DNA of 64,000 bases, taken from NCBI RefSeq assembly GCF_001647715.1, contig NZ_CP015600.1, forward strand, positions 744,001-808,000. The letters run 5' to 3'. Below the pieces are notes generated by a model that did no database searches, was not told the DNA's origin, and saw only the letters and a program-made list of their open reading frames with translations. A program made the position numbers and the translations under genes. Origin of the DNA: Pseudomonas antarctica (lineage in GTDB: Bacteria; Pseudomonadota; Gammaproteobacteria; Pseudomonadales; Pseudomonadaceae). The stretch's first letter is position 1. The number at the start of each line of letters is the position of its first letter. Shown here in pieces: positions 1-10,167 of this stretch.

Positions 1-192
1 CTCGGCGGGAGCTGGCTGTGTAACTTGCGGCGCAGGTGCACCGGCACGCTGCTCCAGCAACTGGCGAGCGGCGTTGAACACTTGCAGGCACGAGCCGCAG
101 CGAACCACGCCACGGGCCACGCTTAATTGAGCGTGGCTGACGCGAAAGCGGGCTTGGCAATGCGGGCACTGGGTGACGAAACTGTCAGTCAT
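1..192 (-). CDS. zinc-ribbon (MJ0042-type) protein, probably DUF3426 family, N-terminal part only
   Basis: The gene runs off the left edge; 64 codons are visible. The translation begins MTDSFVTQCPHCQARF and carries two CxxC knuckles (CPHC and CGSC about 20 residues apart), the zinc finger-like domain found at the N-terminus of DUF3426 proteins. In Pseudomonas such a gene commonly follows prmA, and here its start lies 30 nt after the prmA stop on the same strand, so the two are probably co-transcribed. The C-terminal half, which normally has a membrane segment and the DUF3426 domain, is outside the window. Function is unknown. Confidence 0.8.
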   Translation of the reverse strand, partial: MTDSFVTQCPHCQARFRVSHAQLSVARGVVRCGSCLQVFNAARQLLEQRAGAPAPQVTQPAPAE

Positions 193-222
193 GCGGCCAT
201 CCGATTCAGGCAGGCGCCCATT

Positions 223-1101
223 CTAGCGCCGACGACCACTGATGCGTACCCAGCCGTCACGGTTAGCGATCGGGTCCAGCTCGAAGTCCTGAGCATAGGC
301 TGCCGCCACGTCTTCGCCTTGCTCGGCGAGAATGCCCGACAGCGCCAAACGCCCACCTGGCTTGACCAGGCTCGACAACTGCGGCGCCAGGGACACCAGC
401 GGCCCGGCGAGGATATTCGCCACCAGCACATCGGCCTGTACCTGGGGCAATTGCTCCGGCAGGTACAGTGGGAATTTGCCTTCAGGAATATGGTTGCGCC
501 CTGCGTTGTCGCGGGAGGCTTCCAGGGCTTGCACGTCGATGTCGGTGCCGACAGCTTCCTTGGCGCCCAGCAATAGTGCGGCAATCGCCAGGATCCCCGA
601 GCCACAGCCGAAATCCAGCACGTTGCAGTCAGTCAGGTCCTGGCCGTCGAGCCATTCCAGGCACAGCGCGGTGGTGGGGTGAGTGCCGGTGCCGAACGCC
701 AGGCCCGGGTCCAGCAGCAGGTTGACTGCCTCCGGTTCAGGGGCGGCGTGCCAGCTGGGTACGATCCACAGGCGCTGGCCGAAACGCATGGGCTGGAAGT
801 TGTCCATCCAACTGCGTTCCCAGTCCTGGTCTTCAATGATTTCACTGTGATGCTCCGGCAGCGGGCCGCCGGTGAGCAGTTCCATATGGGCCAGCACGGC
901 GGCGGCATCGGTGCCGTCTTCGAACAGGGCCAGCAAATGGGTGTGGGACCAGAGTGGCGTGGTGTTGAGTTCGGGTTCGAAGATCGGTTGGTCTTCGGCG
1001 TCCATAAAGGTGACCGAGACAGCGCCCACTTCGAGGAAAGCGTCTTCGTAGGTTTCGGCTTGTTCTGGGCTGATGGCGAGACGGACTTGCAGCCAAGGCA
1101 T
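223..1101 (-). CDS. prmA: ribosomal protein L11 methyltransferase
   Basis: PrmA trimethylates ribosomal protein L11 using S-adenosylmethionine. The 292-residue product has the usual family length. The start [10 protein letters not shown] at 1101 was chosen because the longer open frame upstream runs through a REP element and has no homologous N-terminus. The N-terminal substrate-recognition domain covers about residues 1-100. The family signature [14 protein letters not shown] is at 131-144, SAM motif I (VLDFGCGSG) at 161-169, and NILAGPL near 230. It sits downstream of accC but is separated from it by a strong hairpin and a REPIN, so it probably has its own promoter. Confidence 0.96.
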   Translation of the reverse strand: MPWLQVRLAISPEQAETYEDAFLEVGAVSVTFMDAEDQPIFEPELNTTPLWSHTHLLALFEDGTDAAAVLAHMELLTGGPLPEHHSEIIEDQDWERSWMDNFQPMRFGQRLWIVPSWHAAPEPEAVNLLLDPGLAFGTGTHPTTALCLEWLDGQDLTDCNVLDFGCGSGILAIAALLLGAKEAVGTDIDVQALEASRDNAGRNHIPEGKFPLYLPEQLPQVQADVLVANILAGPLVSLAPQLSSLVKPGGRLALSGILAEQGEDVAAAYAQDFELDPIANRDGWVRISGRRR

Positions 1102-1210
1102 GGCGGGCACCTTTGAAAAAAATGAGTGTGCGACGGCTGGGTCGCGAAAGCGCGCAAGTTTACGCGAGCGGCGGGCAGAAGACGACACCACTGACCGCAC
1201 TCGGTCCAAA

Positions 1211-1300
1211 TGTGGGAGCGGGCTTGCTCGCGAAGGCGTCGGGTCAGTCGCCTTATGTTCCCGCTGACCCGCCGCCTTCGCGAGCAAGCCCCTCCCACAG
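1211..1300. repeat. REP doublet (REPIN)
   Basis: Two REP units face each other. The left arm begins TGTGGGAGCGGGCTTGCTCG and the right arm is its near-complement ending CTCCCACA, with about 35 nt of unrelated sequence between. It lies between the prmA start and the accC terminator. The arms differ slightly (the right arm has lost one base pair of the stem). Confidence 0.9.
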
Positions 1301-1340
1301 GGGTAATGTGTCTATCCAGAAAAAAACGGTGTTCCACAAA

Positions 1341-1370
1341 CAACAAAGCCGCCCGAAGGCGGCTTTGTTG
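1341..1370 (-). terminator. rho-independent terminator of the aroQ-accB-accC operon
   Basis: A perfect 13-bp stem (CAACAAAGCCGCC paired with its complement) with a 4-nt CGAA loop, 10 nt past the accC stop. On the minus strand the stem is followed by a short T-rich stretch. Confidence 0.85.
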
Positions 1371-1380
1371 GGTGGAGCAC

Positions 1381-2742
1381 TTACTGGTTAGCCAGCTTGT
1401 GTTCCAGGTAGTGAATGTTCACACCACCTTCGCAGAAGCCTTCATCACGAACCAGGTCCCGATGCAACGGGATGTTGGTCTTGATGCCGTCAACCACGAT
1501 TTCGTCCAGGGCATTACGCATACGGGCCATGGCCTCGTCGCGAGTCGCGCCCCAGGTGATCAGCTTGCCGATCAGCGAGTCGTAGTTGGACGGAACCTTG
1601 TAGCCACTGTACAGGTGCGAATCCACACGTACGCCGTTGCCGCCGGGCGCATGGAAATGCTTGACCAGGCCAGGGCTTGGGATAAAGGTTTTCGGGTCTT
1701 CGGCGTTGATCCGGCACTCCAGGGAGTGGCCGTGGATCTTCACGTCGTCCTGGGTGAAGGACAGCACGTTACCGGCGGCGATGCTCAGCATCTCCTTGAC
1801 GATGTCGATACCGGTGACCATCTCCGAAACCGGGTGCTCTACCTGCACACGAGTGTTCATCTCGATGAAGTAGAAACGACCGTTTTCGTAGAGGAACTCA
1901 AAGGTGCCGGCGCCACGGTAGTTGATGTCGATGCACGCCTTGACGCAGCGAGCCAGGACTTCCTGGCGAGCCGTTTCGTCCAGGCCCGGTGCCGGAGCTT
2001 CTTCCAGTACCTTCTGGTGACGGCGTTGCAGCGAGCAATCGCGGTCGCCCAGGTGGATGGCGTGGCCCTGGCCGTCGGACAGCACCTGCACTTCCACGTG
2101 ACGTGGGTTGGTCAGGTACTTTTCCAGGTAGACCATCGGGTTGCCGAACCACGCAGCCGCTTCGGAGCGGGTCTGCTTGGCGGCTTCGATCAGGTCTTCT
2201 TCCTTGTGCACGACGCGCATGCCGCGACCACCACCGCCACCGGCGGCCTTGATGATCACCGGGTAACCGACTTCGCGACCAATGCGCAGGGCGGTTGCCT
2301 CGTCTTCAGGCAGCGGGCCGTCGGAACCTGGAACGGTTGGCACGCCGGCAGCGATCATGGCGTCTTTGGCCGATACCTTGTCGCCCATCAGGCGAATGGT
2401 TTCGGCTTTCGGACCGATGAAGGCAAACCCGGATTTCTCCACCTGCTCGGCGAAGTCGGCGTTTTCCGCGAGGAAGCCGTAGCCTGGGTGGATGCCATCA
2501 GCGCCGGTCACTTCAGCGGCCGCGATGATGTTCGAGACTTTCAGGTACGAGTTCGTGGCCAGTGGCGGGCCGATGCAGATGCTTTCGTCCGCCAGTTTCA
2601 CGTGCATCAATTCAGTATCGGCCGTCGAGTAAACAGCGACGGTCTTGATGCCCTCTTCCTTACAGGCGCGCAGGATACGCAGCGCGATCTCGCCGCGGTT
2701 GGCGATCAGGACTTTTTGCAGTTTCTTCGCAGGTTTCAACAT
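1381..2742 (-). CDS. accC: acetyl-CoA carboxylase, biotin carboxylase subunit
   Basis: AccC carboxylates the biotin on AccB using ATP and bicarbonate, the first step of fatty-acid synthesis. The 453-residue product shows the biotin carboxylase N-terminal fold ([17 protein letters not shown]), the ATP-grasp glycine loop ([10 protein letters not shown]), the [14 protein letters not shown] active-site block and the C-terminal domain. The ATG start at 2742 ([10 protein letters not shown]) is preferred over an upstream TTG that overlaps the accB stop, because a GGAG Shine-Dalgarno lies about 9 nt before it. It follows accB by 17 nt, which implies one operon with aroQ. Confidence 0.97.
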   Translation of the reverse strand: MLKPAKKLQKVLIANRGEIALRILRACKEEGIKTVAVYSTADTELMHVKLADESICIGPPLATNSYLKVSNIIAAAEVTGADGIHPGYGFLAENADFAEQVEKSGFAFIGPKAETIRLMGDKVSAKDAMIAAGVPTVPGSDGPLPEDEATALRIGREVGYPVIIKAAGGGGGRGMRVVHKEEDLIEAAKQTRSEAAAWFGNPMVYLEKYLTNPRHVEVQVLSDGQGHAIHLGDRDCSLQRRHQKVLEEAPAPGLDETARQEVLARCVKACIDINYRGAGTFEFLYENGRFYFIEMNTRVQVEHPVSEMVTGIDIVKEMLSIAAGNVLSFTQDDVKIHGHSLECRINAEDPKTFIPSPGLVKHFHAPGGNGVRVDSHLYSGYKVPSNYDSLIGKLITWGATRDEAMARMRNALDEIVVDGIKTNIPLHRDLVRDEGFCEGGVNIHYLEHKLANQ

Positions 2743-2759
2743 CGAAGGCGCTCCGCGGT

Positions 2760-3218
2760 TCAAACGATGGTGAACAGCGGCTGGTCGTACTCAACCGGCT
2801 GACCGTTTTCTACCAGAATGGATTCGATGACGCCGGCTTTCTCAGCGGTGATGTGGTTCATCATCTTCATCGCTTCAACGATGCAGATGGTGTCGCCCAC
2901 TTTCACCGTTGCGCCGACTTCAACGAAGGCTGGCGAGGTCGGTGCCGGGGTGCGGTAGAACGTACCGACCATTGGCGACTTGACCACGAAGCCGTTCAAC
3001 ACAGGCGCAGCAGGTGCGGCTGGAGCAGCGGCAGCAGGTGCGGCGGCCGGAGCGGCAGCAGGCGCTGGAGCTTGCATCTGTGGCGCGTAGAACTGTTGGG
3101 CCGGGGTCTTGCTGTGACGGCTGATCCGTACGGATTCTTCGCCTTCCTTGATTTCCAGCTCGTCGATACCGGATTCTTCCAGCAGTTCGATCAGTTTCTT
3201 AACTTTACGGATATCCAT
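2760..3218 (-). CDS. accB: acetyl-CoA carboxylase, biotin carboxyl carrier protein
   Basis: Carries the biotin shuttled between AccC and the carboxyltransferase. The 152-residue product has a short N-terminal helical region, an Ala/Pro-rich linker at about residues 48-75 and the C-terminal biotinyl domain. The biotin-attachment motif EAMKM is at 115-119, with Lys118 the modified residue. It lies 24 nt downstream of aroQ and 17 nt before accC. Confidence 0.98.
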   Translation of the reverse strand: MDIRKVKKLIELLEESGIDELEIKEGEESVRISRHSKTPAQQFYAPQMQAPAPAAAPAAAPAAAAPAAPAAPVLNGFVVKSPMVGTFYRTPAPTSPAFVEVGATVKVGDTICIVEAMKMMNHITAEKAGVIESILVENGQPVEYDQPLFTIV

Positions 3219-3242
3219 GAATCATCAACTCCCAAGGGTCGG

Positions 3243-3698
3243 TCAGGGGCGCTTGGCCGGTTGTTCAATGTGTTCCAGGGCGGCCTCCAGGGCCAGTCGA
3301 TAACCGCTGGCGCCAAGGCCGCAGATCACTCCTACCGCTACGTCGGAGAAGTAAGAGTGATGGCGGAAAGCTTCGCGTTTGTGCACGTTCGACAAGTGCA
3401 CTTCGATAAATGGGATGCTCACCGCCAGCAGCGCGTCACGTAATGCAACGCTTGTATGCGTAAAAGCGGCGGGATTGATCAGGATAAAGTCCACGCCTTC
3501 GCCGCGCGCGGCATGGATGCGATCAATCAATTCGTACTCGGCATTGCTTTGCAGGTACAGCAAATGGTGGCCGGCTTCACGTGCCCGTCGCTCCAGATCA
3601 AGGTTGATCTGGTCGAGGGTGACTGCCCCGTAGACGCCCGGTTCGCGGGTGCCGAGCAGGTTCAGATTGGGTCCGTGAAGAACCAGTAAGGTCGCCAT
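3243..3698 (-). CDS. aroQ: 3-dehydroquinate dehydratase, type II
   Basis: Dehydrates 3-dehydroquinate to 3-dehydroshikimate in the shikimate pathway. At 151 residues it has the standard length of the small dodecameric type II enzyme. Visible motifs are [16 protein letters not shown] at the N-terminus, the catalytic-loop Tyr23 (PGVYG), the NPAAFTHTS substrate-binding block and IEVHLSN with the conserved His. It is the first gene of the aroQ-accB-accC operon, the usual arrangement in Pseudomonas. Confidence 0.97.
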   Translation of the reverse strand: MATLLVLHGPNLNLLGTREPGVYGAVTLDQINLDLERRAREAGHHLLYLQSNAEYELIDRIHAARGEGVDFILINPAAFTHTSVALRDALLAVSIPFIEVHLSNVHKREAFRHHSYFSDVAVGVICGLGASGYRLALEAALEHIEQPAKRP

Positions 3699-3875
3699 CG
3701 GCTGTTCCTTGTTATTGATGTGGGTACGGCAGAACTCGGCGACTATGCCGCAAAGCGTTTGTGACTGTCCAGTTCTATGCAGTAGGCAGCACGATTAGCG
3801 AGGATTGCGCGAAATTTGTGACTGTGGCCCGGATTCCGGTCATTGGTAGCACGGTCCTGAAGTCTCAGGAGATCC

Positions 3876-3968
3876 AATGTGGGAGCGGGCTTGCTCGCGA
3901 AAGCGGTGGATCAGTAAGAAATGAATTGACTGACCCACCGCATTCGCGAGCAAGCCCGCTCCCACATT
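3876..3968. repeat. REP doublet (REPIN)
   Basis: Inverted pair of REP units with near-perfect outer arms (AATGTGGGAGCGGGCTTGCT and its complement) around a roughly 30-nt centre. It fills most of the 297-nt gap between aroQ (start 3698) and the chemoreceptor (stop 3996). The rest of that gap holds the aroQ promoter region, with no further gene visible. Confidence 0.92.
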
Positions 3969-3995
3969 GTGATCTGTGCATGGCATTGGAGCGGA

Positions 3996-5957
3996 TTAAA
4001 CGCGGAAAGCCTGCACAGCCGTATTGAGCTGCCCACCCAGCACCAGCAGGTGGTCGCCCTGGCGACGGCCCTGGCCAATACGCAGCAGATTATCCTCACC
4101 CAACTGGTGGATTCGTTCGCTGTTATCGCGAATTTCACTGACGGCACCACTCTGCTGAGCGGTCACATCGGCGATGCGCACTGCCGTGTCGGAAATCGTC
4201 TGGATTGCCCCGACGATTTCATCCAAGGCGCCGTCGGCTGCCTGGGCTTGCTGCGCGGTGGCTTCGGCGTGTTCGACCTGGGCGCGCATACCTTGCACCG
4301 ATTGGTGGGCTGCGGATTGCAGGCCGGCAATCAGGCCCTGGATCTCGGCGGTGGCGCCGGCGGTGCGTTGGGCCAGTGAGCGCACTTCATCAGCGACCAC
4401 GGCAAACCCGCGCCCGGCTTCACCGGCCCGCGCTGCCTCGATGGCCGCGTTGAGCGCGAGCAGGTTGGTCTGGTCGGCAATCGAGCGAATCACGGTCAGT
4501 ACGCCGCCGATGGTGGCGGATTCTTCGGCGAGTTTTTCGATCATCTGCGCGTTTTGCTGCACTTCACCGACCAGCGCATGCAAGCCGGTCAGGCTCAGGC
4601 CGATCACGCGCTGGCCCTGTTCCACGGCTTGACCCGCGCTGCGACTGGCGCCGGCTGCCTGGCTGGCATCCCCGGCCACTTGCTGGATGGTGGCTTCCAG
4701 TTCGCCCAGGGAATCACGGATCTGCGCGGTATCACCGGCCTGGCGCTCGGCACCGTCATGCAGGCCACTGCTCAGCTCGGCGAGGGCGCGGCTGCTGCCG
4801 GCCACTTCCTCGGCATTGCCGCGAATAGTGCCCACCAGGTCCACCAGGTAGGCGCGCAAGCGGTTAAGGGAGGCTTCGATATCGTGCAATTCACGGTTGG
4901 TCTTGCCCAGGGCAATCGGCTGGCTGAAGTCGCCTTCGGCCCAGGTGGACAGGGCCGGTGCCAGGTTGGTCAGCACCCGCGCCAGGCGCCGTTGCAGGGT
5001 GTCGATCAGCAGCGCGATCAGCAGGATCAGGCCGATCATCACCCCTTGCATCAGGCGTACTTCACCCTGGATCCTGGCGTGTTGCGCGCGCACCACAGGT
5101 TCCAGGCCAGCGATGGATTGTTGCACAGCGGCGATTTTCAGGTGGGTGCCGGCAGCCAGTGCGGTGCGCTGCTGGATCTGGTCACGGGTGCGCTTGAGTT
5201 CGGCGGGGTAGCGGGTCAGCAGGCTGTTGAGCTCGCGCTTGAGGTCGACCCCCGTGTCCTGAACGTCGGCTTTTTCGCTGTTTTCAAGGCCCATCATGGC
5301 TGAAAAGTCATCGGAACTGGATTCCGCGCTGGCCTTTACGCCAAGCAACGGTAACTGCGTTAACAGGTCGGCCTGGGTGCGGATACTGGCGACTTCGCGT
5401 TCTACGTCATCGGCCAATTCCGCGCGCCCGCTGCTCACCAGTTTGTCGCGTGCCAGGGACAGCTTGCCCAAGTGCTGGGAAGCGGCCAGCAGTGGCGGCA
5501 AGTAACGGGCTGCCTCGGGCGAGTTGACGCCCATGGCGTACTGGCTGAGTTGCTCCAGGTTCGCGCTCAATTCTCGCTCGGCTTGCAGCAGCAGTGCTTG
5601 CGGGTCGCCGGCCAGTTTACCGGCGGCCAGCAGGTCAGTTTTGCTGAAGGCATCCAGATCCGCGAGGCTGGGACGCAGGGTTTGCGCCAGCTCGGCGGGC
5701 AATTCATCCAGGTGCTGCAAGAGGTTTTCCAGGCTCTGGCTGGCGCCACTCAAACGCAAGGCGTCGCCACTGGCCAGGTAGTCGTCGATATTGCGTGCTG
5801 CCTGGTTCTGGAAGGTTTGCGACAAGCCCAGGTAGCGTTCCATCAGCCAGTAAGGTCGTTCCAGTGCGCGTTGCGACCACCACAGCGTCGCCCCAAGTGC
5901 CAGGCACACGGCCACTAGAAGAAGGGTATTCAGATTGGTCAGCAGCTTCAGGCGCAT
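3996..5957 (-). CDS. ctpL: methyl-accepting chemotaxis protein, CtpL-like
   Basis: A transmembrane chemoreceptor of about 653 residues. It has an N-terminal TM ([16 protein letters not shown]), a long helical periplasmic domain of roughly 270 residues, a second TM near residue 310 ([12 protein letters not shown]), HAMP, and the cytoplasmic signalling hairpin with a typical tip ([15 protein letters not shown]). Gene order (aroQ upstream, gcbA next) matches PA4846-PA4844-PA4843, where PA4844 is CtpL, linked to phosphate and chloroaniline taxis. Ligand identity here is inferred from synteny only. The ATG at 5957 was chosen; an in-frame TTG at 5969 would add four residues, and neither has a strong ribosome-binding site. 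Confidence 0.85.
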   Translation of the reverse strand: MRLKLLTNLNTLLLVAVCLALGATLWWSQRALERPYWLMERYLGLSQTFQNQAARNIDDYLASGDALRLSGASQSLENLLQHLDELPAELAQTLRPSLADLDAFSKTDLLAAGKLAGDPQALLLQAERELSANLEQLSQYAMGVNSPEAARYLPPLLAASQHLGKLSLARDKLVSSGRAELADDVEREVASIRTQADLLTQLPLLGVKASAESSSDDFSAMMGLENSEKADVQDTGVDLKRELNSLLTRYPAELKRTRDQIQQRTALAAGTHLKIAAVQQSIAGLEPVVRAQHARIQGEVRLMQGVMIGLILLIALLIDTLQRRLARVLTNLAPALSTWAEGDFSQPIALGKTNRELHDIEASLNRLRAYLVDLVGTIRGNAEEVAGSSRALAELSSGLHDGAERQAGDTAQIRDSLGELEATIQQVAGDASQAAGASRSAGQAVEQGQRVIGLSLTGLHALVGEVQQNAQMIEKLAEESATIGGVLTVIRSIADQTNLLALNAAIEAARAGEAGRGFAVVADEVRSLAQRTAGATAEIQGLIAGLQSAAHQSVQGMRAQVEHAEATAQQAQAADGALDEIVGAIQTISDTAVRIADVTAQQSGAVSEIRDNSERIHQLGEDNLLRIGQGRRQGDHLLVLGGQLNTAVQAFRV

Positions 5958-6010
5958 GCGTGGTTTCAACCGACAGCAAAAGATAAGTGCCTGAAGTTAT
6001 TGCGTTTTCA

Positions 6011-7681
6011 TTACAGGGTTATGACGGATTCAGTGAATTCAGGTGAAAAGGTGGCACTTTGCTTTGACGTGCGTGCGGCTTGTACACGGTTACGTCCCGC
6101 GCCCTTGGCGCGGTACAGCGCCTCGTCTGCCTGAGCGGCCATCATCAGGCTGTCGGAGTCGTCGCACAGCTCCACCAGCCCGGCACTGAAGGTACACCAC
6201 AAGTCCTGGGGTTGGGCGGGGTAGTGAATTTCGGCAAAGCGCCCACGGATTTCATCCAGCACCTTGCAGGCCGATTCCAGGTCGGTGTCGGGCATCACGA
6301 TGGCGAATTCTTCACCGCCGTAGCGGCCGATGTAGTCGGTCTTGCGCAGGCGTTGCTTGAGAAACAGCGCCAGGCTTTTGATGACGCGGTCGCCCATGGG
6401 GTGGCCGTGGCTGTCATTGACCCGTTTGAAATGGTCAATATCGAGCATGGCAAAGCTCAGCGGCTTGTTCTCGCGGCGTGCGCGAAAGCTGCAGTCTTCG
6501 AGCAATTGCAGGATGTGGGTATGGTTGTACAGCCCGGTCAGGCTGTCACGCACCATCCGCGCCTTGAGATTGCGCGCGCGGGCGGCGCGGTTGCGTACGG
6601 TGGTGATCAGGTGGCGCGGCTTGATCGGCTTGGTGAGGAAGTCATCGCCGCCTTCGCTCATGGCGTCCAACTGCTTGTCCAGGTCATCTTCGGCCGACAG
6701 GTAGATGATGGGCACGCTGACATAACGGTCGTTGTGGCGAATCACCTTGGCCAGTTCGGTACCGGTACAGGCGGGCATGTACATGTCGAGGATGATCAGG
6801 TCCGGTTGGAAGTCCGCCAGCTCGGCCATGGCCTGGATCGGCTCGATCAGGGTGCGCGTAACGATGCCGGCGCTGTTGAGCAGGCGCTCGGTGTGCAACG
6901 CCTGGGCGCGTGAGTCATCGATGATCAGCACTTTATAAGGCTCGTACTGCGCGACGCAGGTCAGCACTTCGATCTTTTCCAGCAGGCTGGAGGCTTCCAG
7001 CGTGCCGGTGAGGAATTCCTGGCCGCCCGCCCGCACGGCGGCCAGGCGCGTCGGGGTGTCGGTTTCGTGCAGGCTGAAGAACAACAGCGGCAGCTTTTGC
7101 TCCAGACCTTCCTGGGCTTCGGCCGCGAGCTTGAGGCCCAGGCCGGCACCGCAGAAATCCACATCCATCACAATCGCCGAAGGCAGGCGCTCGGCCAGGG
7201 ACGCACGGAACGCCGCCACGCTGTCGAGGGACTGGGCGCTCATGCCGAAGAATTCCAGTTGCTTGGCCAGGCGCTCGGCGCGGTCGTGATCAGCCAGCAT
7301 GACGTAGATCGGCTTGCGCATCGGCGGCAGGAACGTTTGCTCCAGCTGGTCGCCCTGGCGCAGGCCGGTGCGGGACAGGCGCTGCATCAGGCGGTTGAGT
7401 TCGGTGATCACCTGGCTGCTGAGGCGGCCGCGATTCTCGTCCACGACCTTGAGGGACTCGCCAATGTGCCGCGCGAGCTGGCCGTGTTCCGGCTGTTCGA
7501 AGCGTTCGGCAAAACGCAGCAGGCGCAGGTTCGCTTCGCTGAGTTCGGACAAATCTGCGTTTGACCATTCACTTCGCTGCAGGCGTTGCCAGATCTCAAG
7601 AATTTGACGTGCCTGATGAATTACCCGCTGGGCAAAGTGCTGCTTGAGACGCTCACGGCTGGGGTCTTCTGACTCGGTCAT
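6011..7681 (-). CDS. gcbA: diguanylate cyclase with two receiver domains, GcbA
   Basis: Synthesises cyclic di-GMP from GTP. The 556-residue protein has a helical N-terminus (1-120), a first receiver-like domain (about 125-240), a second well-preserved receiver (about 250-370; VLIIDDS, phospho-Asp in LIILDMYMP, Lys in LTKPIKP) and a C-terminal GGDEF domain. The active site reads GGEEF. The RxxD product-inhibition site (RKTD) lies five residues before it, so feedback control is expected. P. fluorescens and P. aeruginosa GcbA (PA4843) promote surface attachment, and synteny supports that identity. It lies 53 nt upstream of the chemoreceptor gene on the same strand. Confidence 0.9.
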   Translation of the reverse strand: MTESEDPSRERLKQHFAQRVIHQARQILEIWQRLQRSEWSNADLSELSEANLRLLRFAERFEQPEHGQLARHIGESLKVVDENRGRLSSQVITELNRLMQRLSRTGLRQGDQLEQTFLPPMRKPIYVMLADHDRAERLAKQLEFFGMSAQSLDSVAAFRASLAERLPSAIVMDVDFCGAGLGLKLAAEAQEGLEQKLPLLFFSLHETDTPTRLAAVRAGGQEFLTGTLEASSLLEKIEVLTCVAQYEPYKVLIIDDSRAQALHTERLLNSAGIVTRTLIEPIQAMAELADFQPDLIILDMYMPACTGTELAKVIRHNDRYVSVPIIYLSAEDDLDKQLDAMSEGGDDFLTKPIKPRHLITTVRNRAARARNLKARMVRDSLTGLYNHTHILQLLEDCSFRARRENKPLSFAMLDIDHFKRVNDSHGHPMGDRVIKSLALFLKQRLRKTDYIGRYGGEEFAIVMPDTDLESACKVLDEIRGRFAEIHYPAQPQDLWCTFSAGLVELCDDSDSLMMAAQADEALYRAKGAGRNRVQAARTSKQSATFSPEFTESVITL

Positions 7682-7995
7682 ATCCTGACTACTAGTTAGG
7701 GTGCATGCTGAGGTCGACTGATGGCTCTATGCTAGCACCTCTTTTCTTCTATATGAGTGTCATACGTCAATTAAGTACAAGTCTGTGCGATTCAGTTTTT
7801 GACCTTATGGTCGCGCTGCGTAAAAAGCCTGCATGCGTTATGGTTGAAGATCTTTATAGTCGAACCTGCCCCGTGCGCCACTTTGGTTAAAAGGCCCGCA
7901 CCGATGGGCACGATGGGGTAGGGTTGTGGTCGGAGTGTTTGACCGCACCCGGACAATTGACGTGCATGAACTCAAGTGATTGAAAGGATATCGCC
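7682..7995. other. intergenic region between divergent gcbA and the DUF2333 gene
   Basis: A 314-nt gap that must hold the promoters of gcbA (minus) and the DUF2333 gene (plus). It is AT-richer than its surroundings. A 61-codon open frame inside it has no recognisable features and is not called. An AAAGGAT Shine-Dalgarno lies just before 7996. Confidence 0.6.
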
Positions 7996-9063
7996 ATGCT
8001 GGACTGGAAAAACCGTGCAGGCAGTGCCAAAGGCCCCGCCCCTGAGCCAAAGCCGACCCACCGCGGCTACTTTCGCAACCTGCTGATGAGCAAAGCGTTG
8101 CTCAGCGTGCTGGCCTTGTACCTGTTGGTCACCGGTGGCCTGGGTTGGTACTGGAGCGAAGAGCCGGCGCTGTTTCCGGTCCAGCAAAACGCCCAGCTTG
8201 CCGCCGAGAAGGAAGGCAAGCAGATGGTAATTGGCTACACCACCGTCGAAACCCTCAAGACTGTGGTCGGCACGTTGCTGAACAAGCCCGGTGGCTATAT
8301 TTCCAACGACCGTTTCCCGCCCGGCCTGTGGATGGACAACATGCCCAGCTGGGAATACGGCGTGCTGGTGCAGGTGCGTGACTTGACCCGTGCCCTGCGT
8401 AAAGACTTCGCCCGTTCCCAGTCGCAATCGGCTGAAGACGCCGATTTGGCCAAGGCCGAGCCACGCTTTAACTTTGACAATAAGAGCTGGGTGTTGCCAT
8501 CGAGCGAGTCGGAGTACCAGGAAGGCATCAATTCCCTGAGCCGCTACGAAGCGCGTCTGTCCGACCCTAACCAGAGGGGCGCGCTGTTCTATGCGCGTGC
8601 CGACAACCTGAACAACTGGCTGGGCGATGTCGCCACTCGTTTGGGTTCATTGTCGCAACGCCTGTCGGCCAGTGTCGGTCGGGTCAAGCTGAACACGGCA
8701 CTGAAAACCGAAGCCCTGGCGCCGGGTGAAGTACCGCAGGTCGATGAAGAAGTGGTGGAAACCCCATGGATGCAGATCGACAACGTGTTCTACGAGGCCC
8801 GTGGCCAGGCGTGGGCTTTGTCTCACTTGCTGCGCGCCATTGAAGTCGATTTTGCCGACGTGCTGGCCAAGAAAAATGCCACCGTCAGCGTGCGTCAGAT
8901 CATTCGTGAGCTGGAGGCCTCGCAGGAGCCGGTTTGGAGCCCTATGATTCTCAACGGCAGTGGCTTTGGCATTCTCGCCAACCACTCGCTGGTCATGGCC
9001 AACTATATTTCCCGGGCAAACGCTGCAGTGATCGACTTGCGTCAGCTCCTCAACCAAGGGTGA
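7996..9063 (+). CDS. DUF2333 family inner-membrane protein
   Basis: Unknown function. The 355-residue protein has a polar N-terminus, one membrane segment at about residues 34-52 (LLSVLALYLLVTGGLGWYW) and a large, presumably periplasmic domain. It resembles the DUF2333 proteins conserved in gammaproteobacteria (PA4842 by synteny). Its stop overlaps the start of the Nudix gene by one base (TGATG), so the two are translationally coupled. Confidence 0.85.
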   Translation: MLDWKNRAGSAKGPAPEPKPTHRGYFRNLLMSKALLSVLALYLLVTGGLGWYWSEEPALFPVQQNAQLAAEKEGKQMVIGYTTVETLKTVVGTLLNKPGGYISNDRFPPGLWMDNMPSWEYGVLVQVRDLTRALRKDFARSQSQSAEDADLAKAEPRFNFDNKSWVLPSSESEYQEGINSLSRYEARLSDPNQRGALFYARADNLNNWLGDVATRLGSLSQRLSASVGRVKLNTALKTEALAPGEVPQVDEEVVETPWMQIDNVFYEARGQAWALSHLLRAIEVDFADVLAKKNATVSVRQIIRELEASQEPVWSPMILNGSGFGILANHSLVMANYISRANAAVIDLRQLLNQG

Positions 9064-9602
9064 TGATGGACGCTACTCAAAATGAGGCCGCGCACCGCGC
9101 GGCCTCTGATGCTGAGCTGATTTGTTGGGTCGACGAACAGGACAACCTGCTCGGCCATCTCGTCAGGTCTGACCTTCGTGAGCGCGGCCTGATTGGCCGT
9201 TGCACTTTTATCTTCCTGTTCAATTCGGCCGGCGAACTGTGTGTGCATCGCCGTACCTTGAGTAAAGCCCTGTACCCCGGTTTTTGGGACACGGCCGCGG
9301 GCGGAATGGTCGCGGCAGGCGAGTGTTACGCCGATTCGGCGGCCCGTGAGTTGGAAGAAGAGCTCGGGGTTGGCGGCGTGGAATTGGTCGAACATGACCA
9401 TTTCTACTTCGAGGATGGCGCCAGCCGGCTCTGGTGTAAATCCTATTCGGCGGTCTGGGATGGCCCATTACGCCTGCAGCCCGAAGAAGTCATGGAAGCA
9501 CGGTTTTTACCCCTTGAAATGGTTCTGCAGGAAGCTGAACAAAAGCCTTACTGCCCGGACGCTCAAGAGGGCTTGCGGCGCTATCTGGCCTCGCGTCGCT
9601 AA
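9063..9602 (+). CDS. Nudix hydrolase
   Basis: Hydrolyses a nucleoside diphosphate linked to another moiety; the substrate is unknown. The 179-residue product carries a complete Nudix box (G-x5-E-x7-REL-x-EE-x-GV) at roughly residues 80-102. The N-terminus (ELICWVDEQDNLLG) and the overall look resemble the YfcD/isopentenyl-diphosphate-isomerase-like branch. The start ATG at 9063 overlaps the preceding stop; a second ATG follows immediately. PA4841 is the syntenic gene. Confidence 0.9.
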   Translation: MMDATQNEAAHRAASDAELICWVDEQDNLLGHLVRSDLRERGLIGRCTFIFLFNSAGELCVHRRTLSKALYPGFWDTAAGGMVAAGECYADSAARELEEELGVGGVELVEHDHFYFEDGASRLWCKSYSAVWDGPLRLQPEEVMEARFLPLEMVLQEAEQKPYCPDAQEGLRRYLASRR

Positions 9603-9795
9603 AGTTGCATAAATTGGCGCTATTTGGCTCTTAGCAAGTCGGCTTTTTGCCGTTACACTGCGCGACTTTTCACCCAAACCGCCTTTGCGGTTCGGTAGCG
9701 CTGCCCCTGCCTGAGTGGGGCTTCGCGGTCGATGCCCTGTTCTTTTTACGAGAATCGAGCAGCGATCTGTCTTTGTCCTCCCAAGAGGATTGCCG

Positions 9796-10167
9796 GTGGC
9801 CAAAAAAGCCGCATCCTTCGCCGCCCTTGGTGGCTTGGTATTTTCCACCGACGCAGGTCGACACTGCCCGGACTGTCGCCAGCCCGTGGATTCGTGTACC
9901 TGCAAACAGACCCTGATCCCTGAAGGCGACGGCATTGCCCGCGTTAGACGCGAGAACAAAGGCCGTGGCGGCAAGACGGTGACCACCATCACCGGTGTGC
10001 CCCTGGCCGAAGAAGCCCTGAAGGAACTCGCCACCACGCTGAAAAAGCGCTGTGGCACGGGTGGCGCCCTGAAAGACGGCGTCATCGAGATTCAGGGCGA
10101 TCACGTCGAGTTGCTGTTGGCCGAGCTGATCAAGCTCGGTTACAAGGCGAAGAAATCCGGCGGCTAG
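9796..10167 (+). CDS. SUI1/eIF1-like translation factor, YciH family
   Basis: A 123-residue protein with a zinc-ribbon-like N-terminus (CPDC and CTC) and a C-terminal SUI1 fold (GGKTVTTITGVPL, CGTGGALKDGVIEIQGDH). Bacterial YciH proteins resemble eukaryotic eIF1 and affect start-site fidelity in vitro; their role in the cell is unsettled. The GTG at 9796 is preferred because AAGAGGAT lies 6 nt before it and because the longer frame upstream has no family match. It precedes speA, as in PAO1 (PA4840-PA4839). Confidence 0.92.
   Translation: MAKKAASFAALGGLVFSTDAGRHCPDCRQPVDSCTCKQTLIPEGDGIARVRRENKGRGGKTVTTITGVPLAEEALKELATTLKKRCGTGGALKDGVIEIQGDHVELLLAELIKLGYKAKKSGG

Noticed and set aside
1210..2802. 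530-codon plus-strand open frame across the accC region
   Set aside because: It crosses a REPIN, a terminator and accC antisense, so it is not a gene.
7705..7890. 61-codon open frame between gcbA and the DUF2333 gene
   Set aside because: It overlaps the divergent promoter region, with no ribosome-binding site and no domain.
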